A stretch of DNA of 64,000 nt from DASXIF01 sp036498145 (GCA_963708625.1 CAVPSV010000005.1:248001-312000); one strand, 5' to 3'; counted from the stretch's first letter, positions 51,850 to 62,398 are shown. Numbers and translations are program-made. Notes: a model not told the origin generated them from the sequence alone.

Positions 51850-53233
51850 TGCGATTCCCGGACGGATTCACGTGGGGCGCCGCGACATCGGCTTATCAGA
51901 TCGAAGGGTCGATTGACGCGGACGGGCGCGGGCGGTCGATCTGGGATACCTTCAGCCACACCCCGGGCGCGATCGCTGACGGGACGACTGGCGATACCGC
52001 TTGCGAGCATTACCACCGCTATCGCGAGGATGTCGCGCTGATGGCGGAACTCGGGATTGCCGGCATACCGATTCTCGATCGCGTGGCCGCGCGTGCTGCC
52101 GGACGGCTCCGGGCCGGTCAACCAGGCGGGGCTCGACTTCTATTCGCGACTGGTCGACGACCTGCTGGAGCATGGCATCACGCCACTGCTCACCCTCTAT
52201 CACTGGGATCTTCCGCAACGGCTCCAAGATCACGGTGGGTGGAGTGAGCGTGGCACCGCCTCGCGGTTCGCCGACTATGCGGCGGTAGTGGCCAAGCAAA
52301 TCGGGGACCGGGTGCACACGTTCACGACGCTCAACGAACCGTGGTGCTCCGCCTTTCTCGGATACGCGAGCGGCGAGCACGCGCCAGGCTTGCGGGATCT
52401 GCCGGCCGCATTCGCGGCTGCGCATCATCTGCTGCTCGCACATGGGCTTGCCGCTGCCGCGGTCCGCGCGGAGCGCCCCGGCGCCGAGATTTCGGTGACG
52501 CTCAATCCAGCGAAGATCCAGCCCGCGTCGAAGGACGAGCGCGACGTCCGGGCTGCGCGCCGCGCCGAACTGACCACCAACCAGCTATTCCTCGACCCCC
52601 TGCTGCGCGCAGAGATTCGTCCGGAGCTGATCGAGGCGACCAGGGCGATCACGGACTGGTCCTTCGTCCAGGCGTCGGACCTGCGCACGATCGGCATTCC
52701 GATCGACTTTCTCGGCGTCAACTACTACGGCCCGCAGGTCGTCGGCGACGATCCAGGACCAGACGCGCCGCATGTCCGCTGGCAGAGCTACCCCGACGCC
52801 TATCTGCACACGCCGCCACCACCGCACACCGGGATGGGCTGGCGGGTGGAACCGTCGAGTTTCACCGACCTGCTCGTGGGCCTGGCCGCTGAGTACCCGC
52901 ACACACCGATGGTCGTGACCGAGAACGGGGCGGCATACCCGGACGAGATCGAGCCCGGACGGTGCGGTGCACGACGCGGAGCGCACGGCATACTTCCGCG
53001 CTCATATCGCCGCTGTCGCCGATGCTATTGGCGCGGGCGTCGACGTCCGGGGGTACTTCGCCTGGTCGTTGCTCGACAACTTCGAGTGGGCGTGGGGATT
53101 GGCGCAGCGGTTCGGGATCGTCCACGTCGACTTCGAGACACAGCAGCGGACGCCGAAGGATTCGGCGCTACTGCTCAGCCGCGTGGTGGCCGGGCACGGC
53201 GATGTGCCCGAGCTCAGCTCCGCAATTGTGTGA
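51849..53233 (+). CDS. GH1 beta-glucosidase, frameshifted
   Basis: About 460 residues if repaired. GH1 entry motif FPDGFTWGAATSAYQIEGS, acid/base Glu in TTLNEPWCSAFLGY, nucleophile Glu in VVTENGAAYPD, and the C-terminal WSLLDNFEWAWGLAQRFGI. One extra G near 52062 (before YRFSIAWPRVLP) and one near 52957 (before DGAVHDAERTAYF) split the frame in three. Hydrolyses beta-glucosides brought in by the adjacent importer. Confidence 0.9.
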
Positions 53234-53382
53234 TCGCCCGCGTCAGCACGCCTCGGGGCGCTTGCAATAGCCAGCAGGGCTGGTTCGGTTGGTTTGGAAC
53301 GGTCGTCTCACATCGTCAGGGGTAGCTTCGCGCACACGGGCAGCACGGACGCTCGCCCGGCGCGTCGTGAGGAGGATCGCCC

Positions 53383-55195
53383 ATGCCGCAGATCCGGGTT
53401 CCGTTCGTCCGGGATGTCATCGAGAACGCCAACGCCGCGGTGTGGCGCCAGGTGAACAAGGTGGTGGACTGGCACAGCCTGCCCCGGCCACTGGCCGCGC
53501 TGAACCTGATCGGCTTCCGCGAAGACCTGCGCCGCTCCAACCTGTACGACACCCGCGAGGACGTCGCGCCGTCGGCGCGAGCCGGCTACCGACCTGCCGC
53601 CGTACCGAACCTATGACGGTTCGCGGCAGGACCCCTACGACCCGGACATGGGCAAGGCCGGCAGCAGGTTCGGGCGCAACATGCCGCTCGGTGCCACGAT
53701 CGGGGAGAGCGGTGCACAGTTCGGCACGCCCTCGCCGCGCGAGGTGAGCCGGCGGCTGCTCTGGCGCGATGAGTTCCAACCCGCCACCAGCCTTAACGTG
53801 CTCGCGGCGTGCTGGATCCAGTTCATGAACCACGGCTGGTTCGGGCACGGACAGAACGCCAAGGAGACCTTCGAGATACCGCTGTCGGCTGATGACGACT
53901 GGACCGAGAATCCGATGCCGGTGCGCCGCACGCATCCGGACCGCACCCGGGTGGAGTCCGACGGCAGCGCCGCCACCTACATCAACACCGTGACGCACTG
54001 GTGGGACGGCTCGCAGATCTACGGGGCGAGCGAGGAACGCAACCGAGCCCTGCGCACCGGCGAACTCGGCAAGATGATCGTCGAGGACGGCAAGCTGCCG
54101 GAGGAGTCCGATCGCGGTCTCAAGGGGATGGACGCAACCGGCTTCAACGACAACTACTGGGTCGGCCTTGCGCTGCTGCACACGCTGTTCGTCAAGGAGC
54201 ACAACGCCATCTGCGACCAGCTGCACAAGGCGTACCCGTCCTGGACGGACGAGAAGCTGTTCCTGACCGCGCGGCTGGTGAACTCCGCGCTCATGGCGAA
54301 GATCCACACCATCGAGTGGACGCCTGGCATCCTGGCCAATCCGGTGCTCGCAACCGGTATGTACGCGAACTGGTACGGCGCGCTGCCCCAGTGGATGCGC
54401 ATGTCCCGCAGCATCGGCCGCGCGCTCGACCTGGAGGGGTTGGCCGGGATCGTCGGCAGCGAGCAGAAGCATCACGCCGCGCCGTTCTCGATCACCGAGG
54501 AGTTCATCTCGGTGTACCGGCTGCACCCGCTCATCCCGGACGACTACGCGTTTCGTGACCACCGCACCGGTTCGCTGATCGAGGACGTCGAATTCAACTC
54601 GCTGCAGGGCCACGACACCCGCGCGGCCATCGACAAATATGGGTGGGTCGACCTGCTCTACCACTTCGGCACCGAACACCCGGGTGCGATCACCCTGCAC
54701 AACCACCCACGCGCGCTGATGGACCACACCCGGGTCACCGGCGAGCACGTCGACCTCGGCACCATCGATGTGCTGCGCGACCGGGAACGCGGTGTGCGCC
54801 GCTACAACGACTTCCGGCACCTGCTGCGCAAGGCACCGGTCCGCAAGTTCGAGGACCTCACCCCGAACAGTCAGTGGAACGAAGAGATCCGCGACGTCTA
54901 CGCCGGAGACATCGATGCGGTCGACCTGCAGGTGGGCCTGCTCGGCGAGAAGCCGCCGCCCGGCTTCGGGTTCAGCGATACGGCGTTCCGCATCTTCATC
55001 CTGATGGCGTCCCGGCGCCTGAAGAGTGATCGCTTCTTCACCCAGGACTACACCCCGGAGGTGTATTCGCCGGTCGGGCTGGAGTGGGTGGAGAAGCACA
55101 CGATGGCTGACGTGGTGCTGCGGCATCACCCGGAACTGGCCACGTCGCTGGACGGGAGCAAGAACGCCTTCGCGCCATGGCGTAAGGCTGGCTGA
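53383..55195 (+). CDS. Haem peroxidase-family fatty-acid dioxygenase, frameshifted
   Basis: About 604 residues if repaired. Animal-haem-peroxidase fold of the alpha-dioxygenase/Ppo/COX branch: distal-His region WIQFMNHGWFGHG, calcium/haem region INTVTHWWDGSQIYG, and the catalytic Tyr plus proximal His in EFISVYRLHPLIPD. The N-terminus (VWRQVNKVVDWHSLP) lies in another frame; removing one C near 53590 rejoins it to DLPPYRTYDGSRQDPYDPDMG. Such enzymes insert O2 into unsaturated fatty acids. The stop overlaps the P450 start by one base. Confidence 0.88.
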
Positions 55196-56517
55196 TGACG
55201 CTCGAGTTCCCAAGCGCGTCGCTTGTCGAGGGCGTGCGGTTCAGCGCGCAGGTGGCGGTGCCGAACGTGGTCCTCGGCCTGTTCGCGAAACGGGCTGTGC
55301 CGACGCGGGTTGCCGACACCGTCCATGCCGAGCAGCTTGCGTACCAGCTCGTGCAATCCATGGTGCGCCGGCTCGGGCCGGACCCGTTCTGGGTGCGGGT
55401 CGTGCGCGAACAGGCGCTGCTGGTGCACCATCCGGACGACATCCGGCTGGTGCTGGACGGTTCACCCGACCCGTTCGCCGCCGACCCGGATGCGAAGCGC
55501 AAGGGGATGGCCGCGTTCCAGCCGGATGCGCTGACAATCTCGCGCGCAGACCTGTGGCACAACCGGCGCATGTTCGCCGAGAGCGTGCTGGATACCGGCA
55601 AGCCGCTGCATCGGCTGGCGGAGCGCTTCCTGGCGGTGGCTGGCGAGGAGGCAGCCCAGCTGGAATCGCTCGGCACGCTGCGCTGGCCGGACGTCAACGG
55701 AGCCTTCCAACGGCTGACCCGCCGGGTTGTGTTCGGCGACGGCGCGGCCAACGACGTGTCCATCTCCGCGGAATTCGGTGAGTTGATGTCCGCGGGCAAC
55801 CGGATGCCGGGGCGCCCGGCTCCCGGCTACCCGTCGTTCCTGCACCGGGTGCAGGCCTACGTGGATGCGGCCGAGCCCGGCAGCCTCTGTGCGCTGGTCC
55901 CCGATGCCCCGGCCGATGAACACACCGAGATCGCCGGACAGCTGGTGCACTGGCTGTTCGCAATGGGCGACACGTTGCCGGCGAACCTGTTCCGCACGCT
56001 GGCGGTGCTCGCGACGCATCCTTTGCAATTGGCAGAGGTGCGCAACGAACTGGCCGGCGCCGAGCTCGACGACCCGGCAGCCGTTAGCGGCCTGGACTAC
56101 CTCGGCGCATGCGTTCAAGACGCAATGCGGCTGTGGCCGACGACCCAACTCTTCGGCCGGGTCGCAGTACGCGACATCCGTTTTCCGACCGGTGCGGTGC
56201 TGCCCGCCGGGAAGCAGGTGTTGATCCACAACCTGTTCAACCACCGCAACCGGGACCGCATCGCGTTCGCGGACCGCTTCGCCCCCGAGGAATGGATCGC
56301 CGGCGACGCGGCGCAGGACTGGTCGTTCAATTTCTTCAGCCACGGGCCGCAGGGTTGCCCCGGCGCGGGCTTGGCGCTGTTCCTGGGCCAAGCGGTGCTG
56401 GGCCGGCTGCTCCGCAGTTCCACGCCGCAGCTGTCCGGGGCGCGACTGCGGCCCGGTCAGCCGTTGCCGTACGGCCTCGATATCTTCCCTATCTCGGTCC
56501 GTCTCGATCCCCGCTGA
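55195..56517 (+). CDS. Cytochrome P450 paired with the dioxygenase
   Basis: 440 residues. Haem-ligand Cys388 in FFSHGPQGCPGAGLAL. The K-helix motif, normally E-x-x-R, is D-A-M-R (309-312), a rare change. I-helix AMGDT near 262. The sequence has no membrane anchor. It begins one base before the end of the dioxygenase gene, so the two are translated together. In fungi a dioxygenase and a P450 of this kind are fused in Ppo/linoleate diol synthases, where the P450 isomerises the fatty-acid hydroperoxide. The same two-step oxylipin chemistry is inferred here. Confidence 0.88.
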   Translation: MTLEFPSASLVEGVRFSAQVAVPNVVLGLFAKRAVPTRVADTVHAEQLAYQLVQSMVRRLGPDPFWVRVVREQALLVHHPDDIRLVLDGSPDPFAADPDAKRKGMAAFQPDALTISRADLWHNRRMFAESVLDTGKPLHRLAERFLAVAGEEAAQLESLGTLRWPDVNGAFQRLTRRVVFGDGAANDVSISAEFGELMSAGNRMPGRPAPGYPSFLHRVQAYVDAAEPGSLCALVPDAPADEHTEIAGQLVHWLFAMGDTLPANLFRTLAVLATHPLQLAEVRNELAGAELDDPAAVSGLDYLGACVQDAMRLWPTTQLFGRVAVRDIRFPTGAVLPAGKQVLIHNLFNHRNRDRIAFADRFAPEEWIAGDAAQDWSFNFFSHGPQGCPGAGLALFLGQAVLGRLLRSSTPQLSGARLRPGQPLPYGLDIFPISVRLDPR

Positions 56518-56712
56518 GGCCGCCCGATCGGAGCGGTGCACCGAGCCCGATCGAGGCAACAAGAGGAATAGCGGGGGCCGACGGTGGGTTAACATGGGTG
56601 TTCAACTACCCGGTTCCGGCTCACGTCCACATACCGCACGCCGCGTCGGCCGCCACAGCGGCGGCACGTGACACAGCGGGGGACGACCCGGCGGCCACGA
56701 AGGGATCCAGCA

Positions 56713-56931
56713 GTGAAAGAGGGCATCCACCCCGAATATGTGGTGACGCAGGTGACCTGCTCGTGCGGCAACACCTTCACCACCCGCAGCACCGCCAAGT
56801 CCGGCGTCATGCATGCCGACGTGTGCTCGGCTTGCCACCCGTTCTACACGGGCAAGCAGAAGATCATGGACGTCGGCGGCCGCGTCGACCGCTTCGAGAA
56901 GCGTTACGGCAAGCGCGTCCGCAACTCCTAG
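56713..56931 (+). CDS. rpmE: 50S ribosomal protein L31 (zinc type)
   Basis: 72 residues from a GTG. Begins MKEGIHPEY, and the zinc site Cys pairs are TCSCGN and VCSACHPFYTG. This is the C+ form. It ends KRYGKRVRNS. The normal neighbour of rho and prfA in actinobacteria; here separated from rho by about 11.5 kb of accessory genes. Confidence 0.97.
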   Translation: MKEGIHPEYVVTQVTCSCGNTFTTRSTAKSGVMHADVCSACHPFYTGKQKIMDVGGRVDRFEKRYGKRVRNS

Positions 56932-56940
56932 CCAGACACC

Positions 56941-56984
56941 ACGGCGCTCGCCCCGTATCGATCGATACGGGTTGCGAGCGCCGT
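56941..56984 (+). terminator. Long palindromic terminator after rpmE
   Basis: The outer stem ACGGCGCTCGC/GCGAGCGCCGT (11 bp) encloses an inner perfect palindrome CCCGTATCGATCGATACGGG; TCTGTTT follows. 44 bp in all, starting 10 bp after the rpmE stop. Confidence 0.85.
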
Positions 56985-57054
56985 TCTGTTTGCCCAGCCA
57001 GCCCGATGACGACCGCACCGGCCACCTACGACGCACGAACGCGAGGAGATCGCC

Positions 57055-58155
57055 ATGAGCGCCACGGCTGACCAGCCGGCTCGGCTGCCAGAGCTCCGCG
57101 CGGAGTACGACGACGTGGAGGCTGCCCTCGCTGACCCCGCCGTGCATGGCGATCAGGCGCGGGCGCGAAGTCTGGGCCGACGGTTTGCCGAGCTGTCGCC
57201 GATCGTGGCTGCCGCGGACGAGCTGGACCGAACCCGCGGCAACCTCGAGGCCGCGCGTGAGCTCGCCGGGCAGGACGCTTCCTTCGCCGCCGAGGCGCAC
57301 AGTCTCGCCGAGCGGGTCGACGAACTGGAAGCGCGGCTGCGCGAGCTGCTGGTGCCGAAGGATCCCAACGACAGCAAGGACGTGATCCTGGAGGTCAAGG
57401 CGGGTGAGGGCGGCGACGAGTCGGCGCTGTTCGCGGGCGACCTGCTGCGCATGTACCAGCGCTACGCCGAACGTCAGGGTTGGGCGGTCGACGTGCTCGA
57501 CGACGAACCCACCGACCTCGGCGGGGTGAAGTCCGCGACGATCGCGGTGCGCTCCCGCCGGGCCGACGACGCCGTCTGGGCCAAGCTCAAGTACGAGGGC
57601 GGGGTGCACCGGGTGCAGCGCGTGCCGGCCACCGAATCCCAGGGCCGGATCCACACCTCCGCAGCCGGCGTGCTGGTGCTGCCCGAGGCGCAGGACGTCG
57701 AGGTCCAGATCGATCCCAACGACCTGCGCATCGACGTGTTCCGCTCCTCCGGACCCGGTGGACAGAGCGTCAACACCACCGACTCCGCGGTCCGCATCAC
57801 GCACCTGCCCACCGGCACCGTGGTGTCCATGCAGAACGAGAAGAGCCAGCTGCAGAACCGCGAGGCGGGTCTACGGGTGCTGCGTGCCCGGCTGCTCGCC
57901 GCCGCGCAGGAGAAGGCGGAATCCGCCGCGGCCGACGCCCGGCGTTCGCAGGTGCGCACCGTCGATCGATCCGAGCGCATCCGCACCTACAACTTCCCGG
58001 AGAATCGCATCAGCGATCACCGCGTCGGCTTCAAGGCATACAACCTGGATCAGGTGCTCGACGGTGCGCTGGACGACGTGATCGACGCGCTCCAGCGTGC
58101 GGACACCGACGCGCTGCTCGCCGGTTCAGGCGATGGCGGCGCCCGCACTCGATGA
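57055..58155 (+). CDS. prfA: Peptide chain release factor 1
   Basis: 366 residues. GGQ motif in SSGPGGQSVNTTDSAVRITH near 229-248; VKAGEGGDESALFA and YNFPENRISDHRV are family signatures. Releases peptides at UAA/UAG. Its stop overlaps the start of prmC, the gene for its methylase. Confidence 0.97.
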   Translation: MSATADQPARLPELRAEYDDVEAALADPAVHGDQARARSLGRRFAELSPIVAAADELDRTRGNLEAARELAGQDASFAAEAHSLAERVDELEARLRELLVPKDPNDSKDVILEVKAGEGGDESALFAGDLLRMYQRYAERQGWAVDVLDDEPTDLGGVKSATIAVRSRRADDAVWAKLKYEGGVHRVQRVPATESQGRIHTSAAGVLVLPEAQDVEVQIDPNDLRIDVFRSSGPGGQSVNTTDSAVRITHLPTGTVVSMQNEKSQLQNREAGLRVLRARLLAAAQEKAESAAADARRSQVRTVDRSERIRTYNFPENRISDHRVGFKAYNLDQVLDGALDDVIDALQRADTDALLAGSGDGGARTR

Positions 58156-59015
58156 CCGATCCGGCGCGCCGCACTGTCCTCGCAGCCGCCACGCGGCGGT
58201 TGCACGCCGCCGGCCTCGCCAGCGCGGACGTGGACGCGATGCTGCTGCTGGCGCACGTGCTCGGCGTGCCACGATCCCGGCTGGACCTGGGCGGGGCGAT
58301 GCCGAGACAGGCGGCAGCGGCATTCGAGGCCGTGCTGGCCCGCCGGGAACAGCGTGAACCGCTGCAATACATCGTCGGCGTGGCCGCGTTCCGGCACGTG
58401 CTCGTGCCGGTCGGACCCGGCGTGTTCATCCCGCGCCCGGAAACGGAACTGCTGATCGATGCGGTGCTGCCGATCCTGTCCCAGCACGTGCACCCCGTCG
58501 CGATCGATCTGTGCAGTGGCTCTGGGGCGTTAGCGCTGGCGATCCGCGACGAGGTCCCGGCCAGCACCGTCTACGCGGTCGAGAACGCCCCGGCCGCGCT
58601 GGACTGGCTACGTCGAAACAGTGCGGGCCGCGGCATCGAGGTGGTGCCCGCGGACGTCAGCAGCGCGCAGTTACTGCCGCAGTTGCGTGGCACGGTCGAC
58701 GCGGTGGTGAGCAATCCGCCATATGTGCCGTCGGCGACGCAGGTGGCGCCCGAGGTACGCGCCGACCCGGCAGCGGCGGTGTTCGCCGGTCCGGACGGTC
58801 TGACCGTGCTGCCGCAGGTGCTGGCCCGGGCCGCGGAACTGCTGCGTGCCGGCGGGATGCTGGCCGTGGAGCATGACGAGACGCAGGCCGATGCCGTCAC
58901 CAAACTGCTCGAGGCGGCCGGGACGTGGACCGATATTGCCGGGCATCGAGATCTGGCCGGCCGGCCGCGCTATGCCGTCGCGAAGCGAGCCTGGTTCGGC
59001 ACCACATCCGGCTGA
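58152..59015 (+). CDS. prmC: Release factor glutamine methyltransferase
   Basis: 287 residues. SAM motif DLCSGSGALALAI and catalytic SNPPYVP (NPPY). IPRPETELLID precedes motif I, as in HemK/PrmC. Methylates the Gln of the GGQ motif of RF1 and RF2. Overlaps prfA by 4 bp. Confidence 0.96.
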   Translation: MTDPARRTVLAAATRRLHAAGLASADVDAMLLLAHVLGVPRSRLDLGGAMPRQAAAAFEAVLARREQREPLQYIVGVAAFRHVLVPVGPGVFIPRPETELLIDAVLPILSQHVHPVAIDLCSGSGALALAIRDEVPASTVYAVENAPAALDWLRRNSAGRGIEVVPADVSSAQLLPQLRGTVDAVVSNPPYVPSATQVAPEVRADPAAAVFAGPDGLTVLPQVLARAAELLRAGGMLAVEHDETQADAVTKLLEAAGTWTDIAGHRDLAGRPRYAVAKRAWFGTTSG

Positions 59016-59030
59016 GGCAGGATTACCCGC

Positions 59031-59672
59031 GTGGCCTTGTTCTACGACTGCGCTGATGAGGCAGTACGCGCGACGGCGATCTCCTCGGCCGCGCACTGCA
59101 TCGGCTCGGGCCAGCTCGTGGTGCTGCCTACCGACACCGTGTACGGCCTGGGCGCCGACGCCTTCGACAAGGCGGCGGTAGCCGACCTGCTGCTGGCCAA
59201 GGGCCGCGGGCGGGACATGCCGGTGCCGGTGCTGGTGGGCTCGTGGGCCACGATCGAAGGGCTGACGAGTTCGGTCAGCCAGCGCACCTGGGACCTGGTC
59301 GAGGCGTTCTGGCCGGGCGGGTTGACCTTGATCGTCGAGCACGCCCCATCCCTGACCTGGGACCTGGGCGATGCTCGCGGCACGGTCGGCCTGCGCATGC
59401 CGCTGCACCCGGTCGCCATCGAGCTGCTCGAGATCACCGGCCCGATGGCGGTGTCCAGCGCCAACATCTCCGGCCAGCCGCCGGCCGTCACCGCACAGCA
59501 GGCGCGCGACCAGCTCGGTGAGGCGGTCTCGGTGTACCTGGACGGGGGCCCGGCGGCCGCCCAGCTCGCGTCCACCATCGTCGACGTCACCGCCGAGGTG
59601 CCGCGGGTGGTGCGGGCCGGGGCGATCGGGCTGGACGAGATCCGCGCGGTCGTGCCGGACGTCGTGGGCTGA
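59031..59672 (+). CDS. L-threonylcarbamoyladenylate synthase (Sua5/YwlC/YrdC)
   Basis: 213 residues from a GTG. VVLPTDTVYGLGADAF at 30-45, KGRGRDMPVPVLV, PGGLTLI, and VSSANISGQPP give the YrdC fold. Makes threonylcarbamoyl-AMP for the t6A37 tRNA modification. Shorter than Sua5 with its extra C-terminal domain, so YwlC/TsaC-like. Confidence 0.94.
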   Translation: MALFYDCADEAVRATAISSAAHCIGSGQLVVLPTDTVYGLGADAFDKAAVADLLLAKGRGRDMPVPVLVGSWATIEGLTSSVSQRTWDLVEAFWPGGLTLIVEHAPSLTWDLGDARGTVGLRMPLHPVAIELLEITGPMAVSSANISGQPPAVTAQQARDQLGEAVSVYLDGGPAAAQLASTIVDVTAEVPRVVRAGAIGLDEIRAVVPDVVG

Positions 59673-59684
59673 CCGGCCGCTGCC

Positions 59685-60827
59685 ATGGCGCACCATCCGA
59701 GTCTCGAGTATGCGTTGGTGGGCTGCGTCGCCGCGGCCGGCAGCTTCACCTTCACGCCGGTCGCGCGTCGGGTTGCCATCGCCTGGGGCGCGGTCGCCCG
59801 ACCGCGGGATCGCGACGTGCATGCCGTCGCCACGCCACGGATGGGCGGCGTCGCGCTGCTGGTCGGCTTCGCGCTGGCGCTGTTCGTCGCCGCGCGCCTG
59901 CCCTCGTTGAGCGGCGCCTTCGCGAACGGGCCGGAGATGGGCTGGATCGTCGGCTCCGGGGCCATCATCTGCGCGATCGGCGTGCTGGACGACCGTTACG
60001 AACTGGATTCGCTGACCAAGCTGGCCGGGCAGGTGCTGGCCACCGGGATCATGGTCACGATGGGCGGGGTCCAGCTCGCCGACTTCTACCTGCCCGGTGG
60101 CACCGGCACGGTCAGCCTCGGACGCGACCTGGCCATTCCGGTCACCATCCTGCTGACCGTGCTGACCATCAACGCGGTCAACTTCATCGATGGCTTGGAC
60201 GGTCTGGCCGCGGGCGTCTCCGCCATCGCCGCCGGCGCGTTCTTCGTCTTCTCCTATCACCTCGCCCGCGGCGGCTTTCTGGACGTGGCGGCGACGCCGA
60301 CGCTGCTGACCGCCGCGCTGGCCGGTACGTGCCTCGGCTTCCTGCCGCACAACTTCTCCCCGGCGCGGATCTTCATGGGTGACTCGGGCTCGATGCTGGT
60401 CGGGCTGATGCTGTCGGCGTCCGCGGCGACGGCGACGACCAACGCCGACCCGCAGGCGTTCGTCGGCCTCGGGTCACTGCCGCTGGCACTGCCGGCGCTG
60501 ATCCCGGCGGCGGTGCTCGCGGTACCGCTGATCGATCTGCTGCTCGCGGTGCTGCGCCGGGTGGCGCATGGGCACTCGCCGTTCGCGCCGGACAAGCAGC
60601 ATCTGCACCACCGTCTGCTCGAACTCGGGCACAGTCACCGGCGCGCGGTGCTGTTGCTCTACTACTGGTCCGCGCTGCTCGCCCTCGGCGGGGTGGCGCT
60701 GTCCATCTACCGCGGTCCGTGGGTGGTCGTCATCGTGGTCGCGATCGGGGTGGTCGGCGGGGTGCTGTCGATCGTCCCCGGGCTGCGCAAGCGGGGTGCG
60801 CCGGACCGTGTCAAGACCCAGCTGTGA
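59685..60827 (+). CDS. wecA: Polyprenyl-phosphate N-acetylglucosamine-1-phosphate transferase (WecA-like)
   Basis: 380 residues with about ten membrane helices. MraY/WecA signatures: HAVATPRMGG near 45-54, GVLDDRYELDSLTKLAGQ with the Asp pair, NAVNFIDGLDGLAAG, and FMGDSGSMLVG. HGHSPFAPDKQHLHHRLLE is the C-terminal His motif of the WecA branch. Starts arabinogalactan or other cell-wall glycan linker synthesis in mycobacteria-like organisms. Confidence 0.94.
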   Translation: MAHHPSLEYALVGCVAAAGSFTFTPVARRVAIAWGAVARPRDRDVHAVATPRMGGVALLVGFALALFVAARLPSLSGAFANGPEMGWIVGSGAIICAIGVLDDRYELDSLTKLAGQVLATGIMVTMGGVQLADFYLPGGTGTVSLGRDLAIPVTILLTVLTINAVNFIDGLDGLAAGVSAIAAGAFFVFSYHLARGGFLDVAATPTLLTAALAGTCLGFLPHNFSPARIFMGDSGSMLVGLMLSASAATATTNADPQAFVGLGSLPLALPALIPAAVLAVPLIDLLLAVLRRVAHGHSPFAPDKQHLHHRLLELGHSHRRAVLLLYYWSALLALGGVALSIYRGPWVVVIVVAIGVVGGVLSIVPGLRKRGAPDRVKTQL

Positions 60828-60906
60828 GCTGTGATAGGTTCGTTTCGCGTCGGAAAAACGGGCCGAAAGGCCGGTTCTGCGTGGCTTTCTCGATGAGGGT
60901 GACCGC

Positions 60907-61120
60907 GTGACAGGCAGCACCCCCGGTTGGTCCACCCTGTTGGGAATTGGCGGGGTGTGCGCCGGGGCTCTCGCCGCGGGAATCTGTCCTCGGATGGTGG
61001 CTCGACGGACTGTTCCACACATCTCCCATATTGGTCTTCATCGGGATCGCCCTCGGCCTCGTCGGGGGCGGTTGTTACACCGTCGTCCAGATGAGAGCAC
61101 TGCTTCGACCCGACGACTGA
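60907..61120 (+). CDS. AtpZ/AtpI-like F0F1 assembly protein, frameshifted
   Basis: About 71 residues if repaired, with two membrane helices: TLLGIGGVCAGALAAGI, then after one extra base near 60984, LGWWLDGLFHTSPILVFIGI and ALGLVGGGCYTVVQM. The WxDxxF...P pattern is typical of AtpZ. Leads the ATP synthase operon. Confidence 0.8.
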
Positions 61121-61156
61121 CTGACCGAGCCGAGACAGAAGCGACTGGAGTGCCAC

Positions 61157-61560
61157 ATGCAGCCGGGGACGTACGGAACCGCTGACGCGGCGGCGAACCT
61201 GCGCCGGGCGTCGATCCTGTCCGCGGTTCTGGCGTGTCGCGGCATCGCGGTGGCCGCCGCGCTCGGGCACCCGTGGTTCGGCGTGTTCGGCGCCCTCGGT
61301 CTCGGCCTCGGCGCGGCCAACAACCGGCTGCTGCAGCGATCCGTGATCCGATTCGGCGAGCGCTGAGGCGATCAGCCGCAAGCAGTTCACGCCGCGGCGT
61401 CGCCATCCGACTGCTCGGCCTCACGCTCGTCTCCATCGCCCTTGCACTGCTGATCCGGCCCGACGGACTCGGCATCTTCGCCGGGCTGGCCGTCTTCCAG
61501 ATCATCATGCTGATCGGCGCGGCGCTGCCGGTGTTCCGCAGCCTGCGCCCGACTTCGTGA
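61157..61560 (+). CDS. atpI: ATP synthase protein I, frameshifted
   Basis: About 134 residues. Four helices, including AVLACRGIAVAAALG, WFGVFGALGLGLGAANNRLLQ, IRLLGLTLVSIALALLI and IFAGLAVFQIIMLIGAALPV. The frame breaks near 61343 and again before 61410 (FTPRGVAIR), so the middle is uncertain. Position between the AtpZ-like gene and atpB fits actinobacterial AtpI. Confidence 0.78.
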
Positions 61561-61579
61561 GCTGGCCGGGGGTCGTGAC

Positions 61580-62317
61580 ATGAGCAGCCAGGTCAGCGCA
61601 ATCAACATCAACCCCGGGCGAACACACGAAGTGGCACGTATTCGGGGTCACCCTCAACAGCGACACGATCACCGCGACCCTGATCGCCGGCGGGATCGTC
61701 ATCCTGCTCGGGCTGCTCGATCCGCGCCGGGTCGAGCATGGACAAGCCCGACCAAGCTGCAACTGGCCTTCGAGGCGATCACGACAGAGGTCGAGCGCCA
61801 GGTCGACAGCACGATGGGCATCCAGACTGCGCCGTTCGTCGTGCCGCTCGCGCGAGACGCTGTTCGTCTTCATCCTCATCGCGAACTGGTTGTCGATCAT
61901 TCCCGACCGGCCACCATCCGGAATACGCGCCGCCGCCCGCTTCGGACGTCAACTTCACCTACGCGCTCGCGCTGTTCGTGATCGTGACGATGCACATCGT
62001 CGGTGTGCGCAAGAACGGTCTGCGCGGCTACTACGGCGCACCTGTTCCGCAAGCCGTACATGCTGGTCCCGCTCAACATCCTCGAAGAACTGATGAAGCC
62101 GATCACGCTGGCACTGCGGCTCTTCGGCAACATCTTCGCCGGGACGATCATGGTCGCGCTGCTGGCCGCACTGCCCGCCGGGATTCTGTGGGCGCCGCAG
62201 ATTCTGTGGAAGCTGTTCGACATGTTCATCGGGCTGATCCAGGCCTTCATCTTCGGGCTGCTGACCGTCCTCTACATGAGTTCGATCAGGCCCGCCGAGG
62301 AGGGCGCACACCACTGA
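61580..62317 (+). CDS. atpB: ATP synthase F0 subunit a, multiply frameshifted
   Basis: About 243 residues if repaired. Segments in order: WHVFGVTLNSDTITATLI, KLQLAFEAITTEVERQVDS, ETLFVFILIANWLSIIP, FTYALALFVIVTMHIVG, LFRKPYMLVPLNILEEL, then the essential Arg in PITLALRLFGNIFAG. Six single-base insertions (about 61617, 61719, 61748, 61851, 61903, 62038) split it into pieces. Only the last 100 residues are in one frame. The proton channel protein is essential, so these are read as sequence errors. Confidence 0.9.
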
Positions 62318-62398
62318 GCCGCACACGACTGGGCGCAGCGGTATCACCAGTACGACCTAGGCACTTCAGACACGTTTGGCACGACGAATTGAGGAGAA

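Noticed and set aside
49814..53233. Sugar-uptake/GH1 cluster as a decayed pseudogene operon
   Set aside because: The breaks are single bases, the protein families are fully preserved in the combined frames, and the same error type hits essential genes nearby, so error is more likely than decay.
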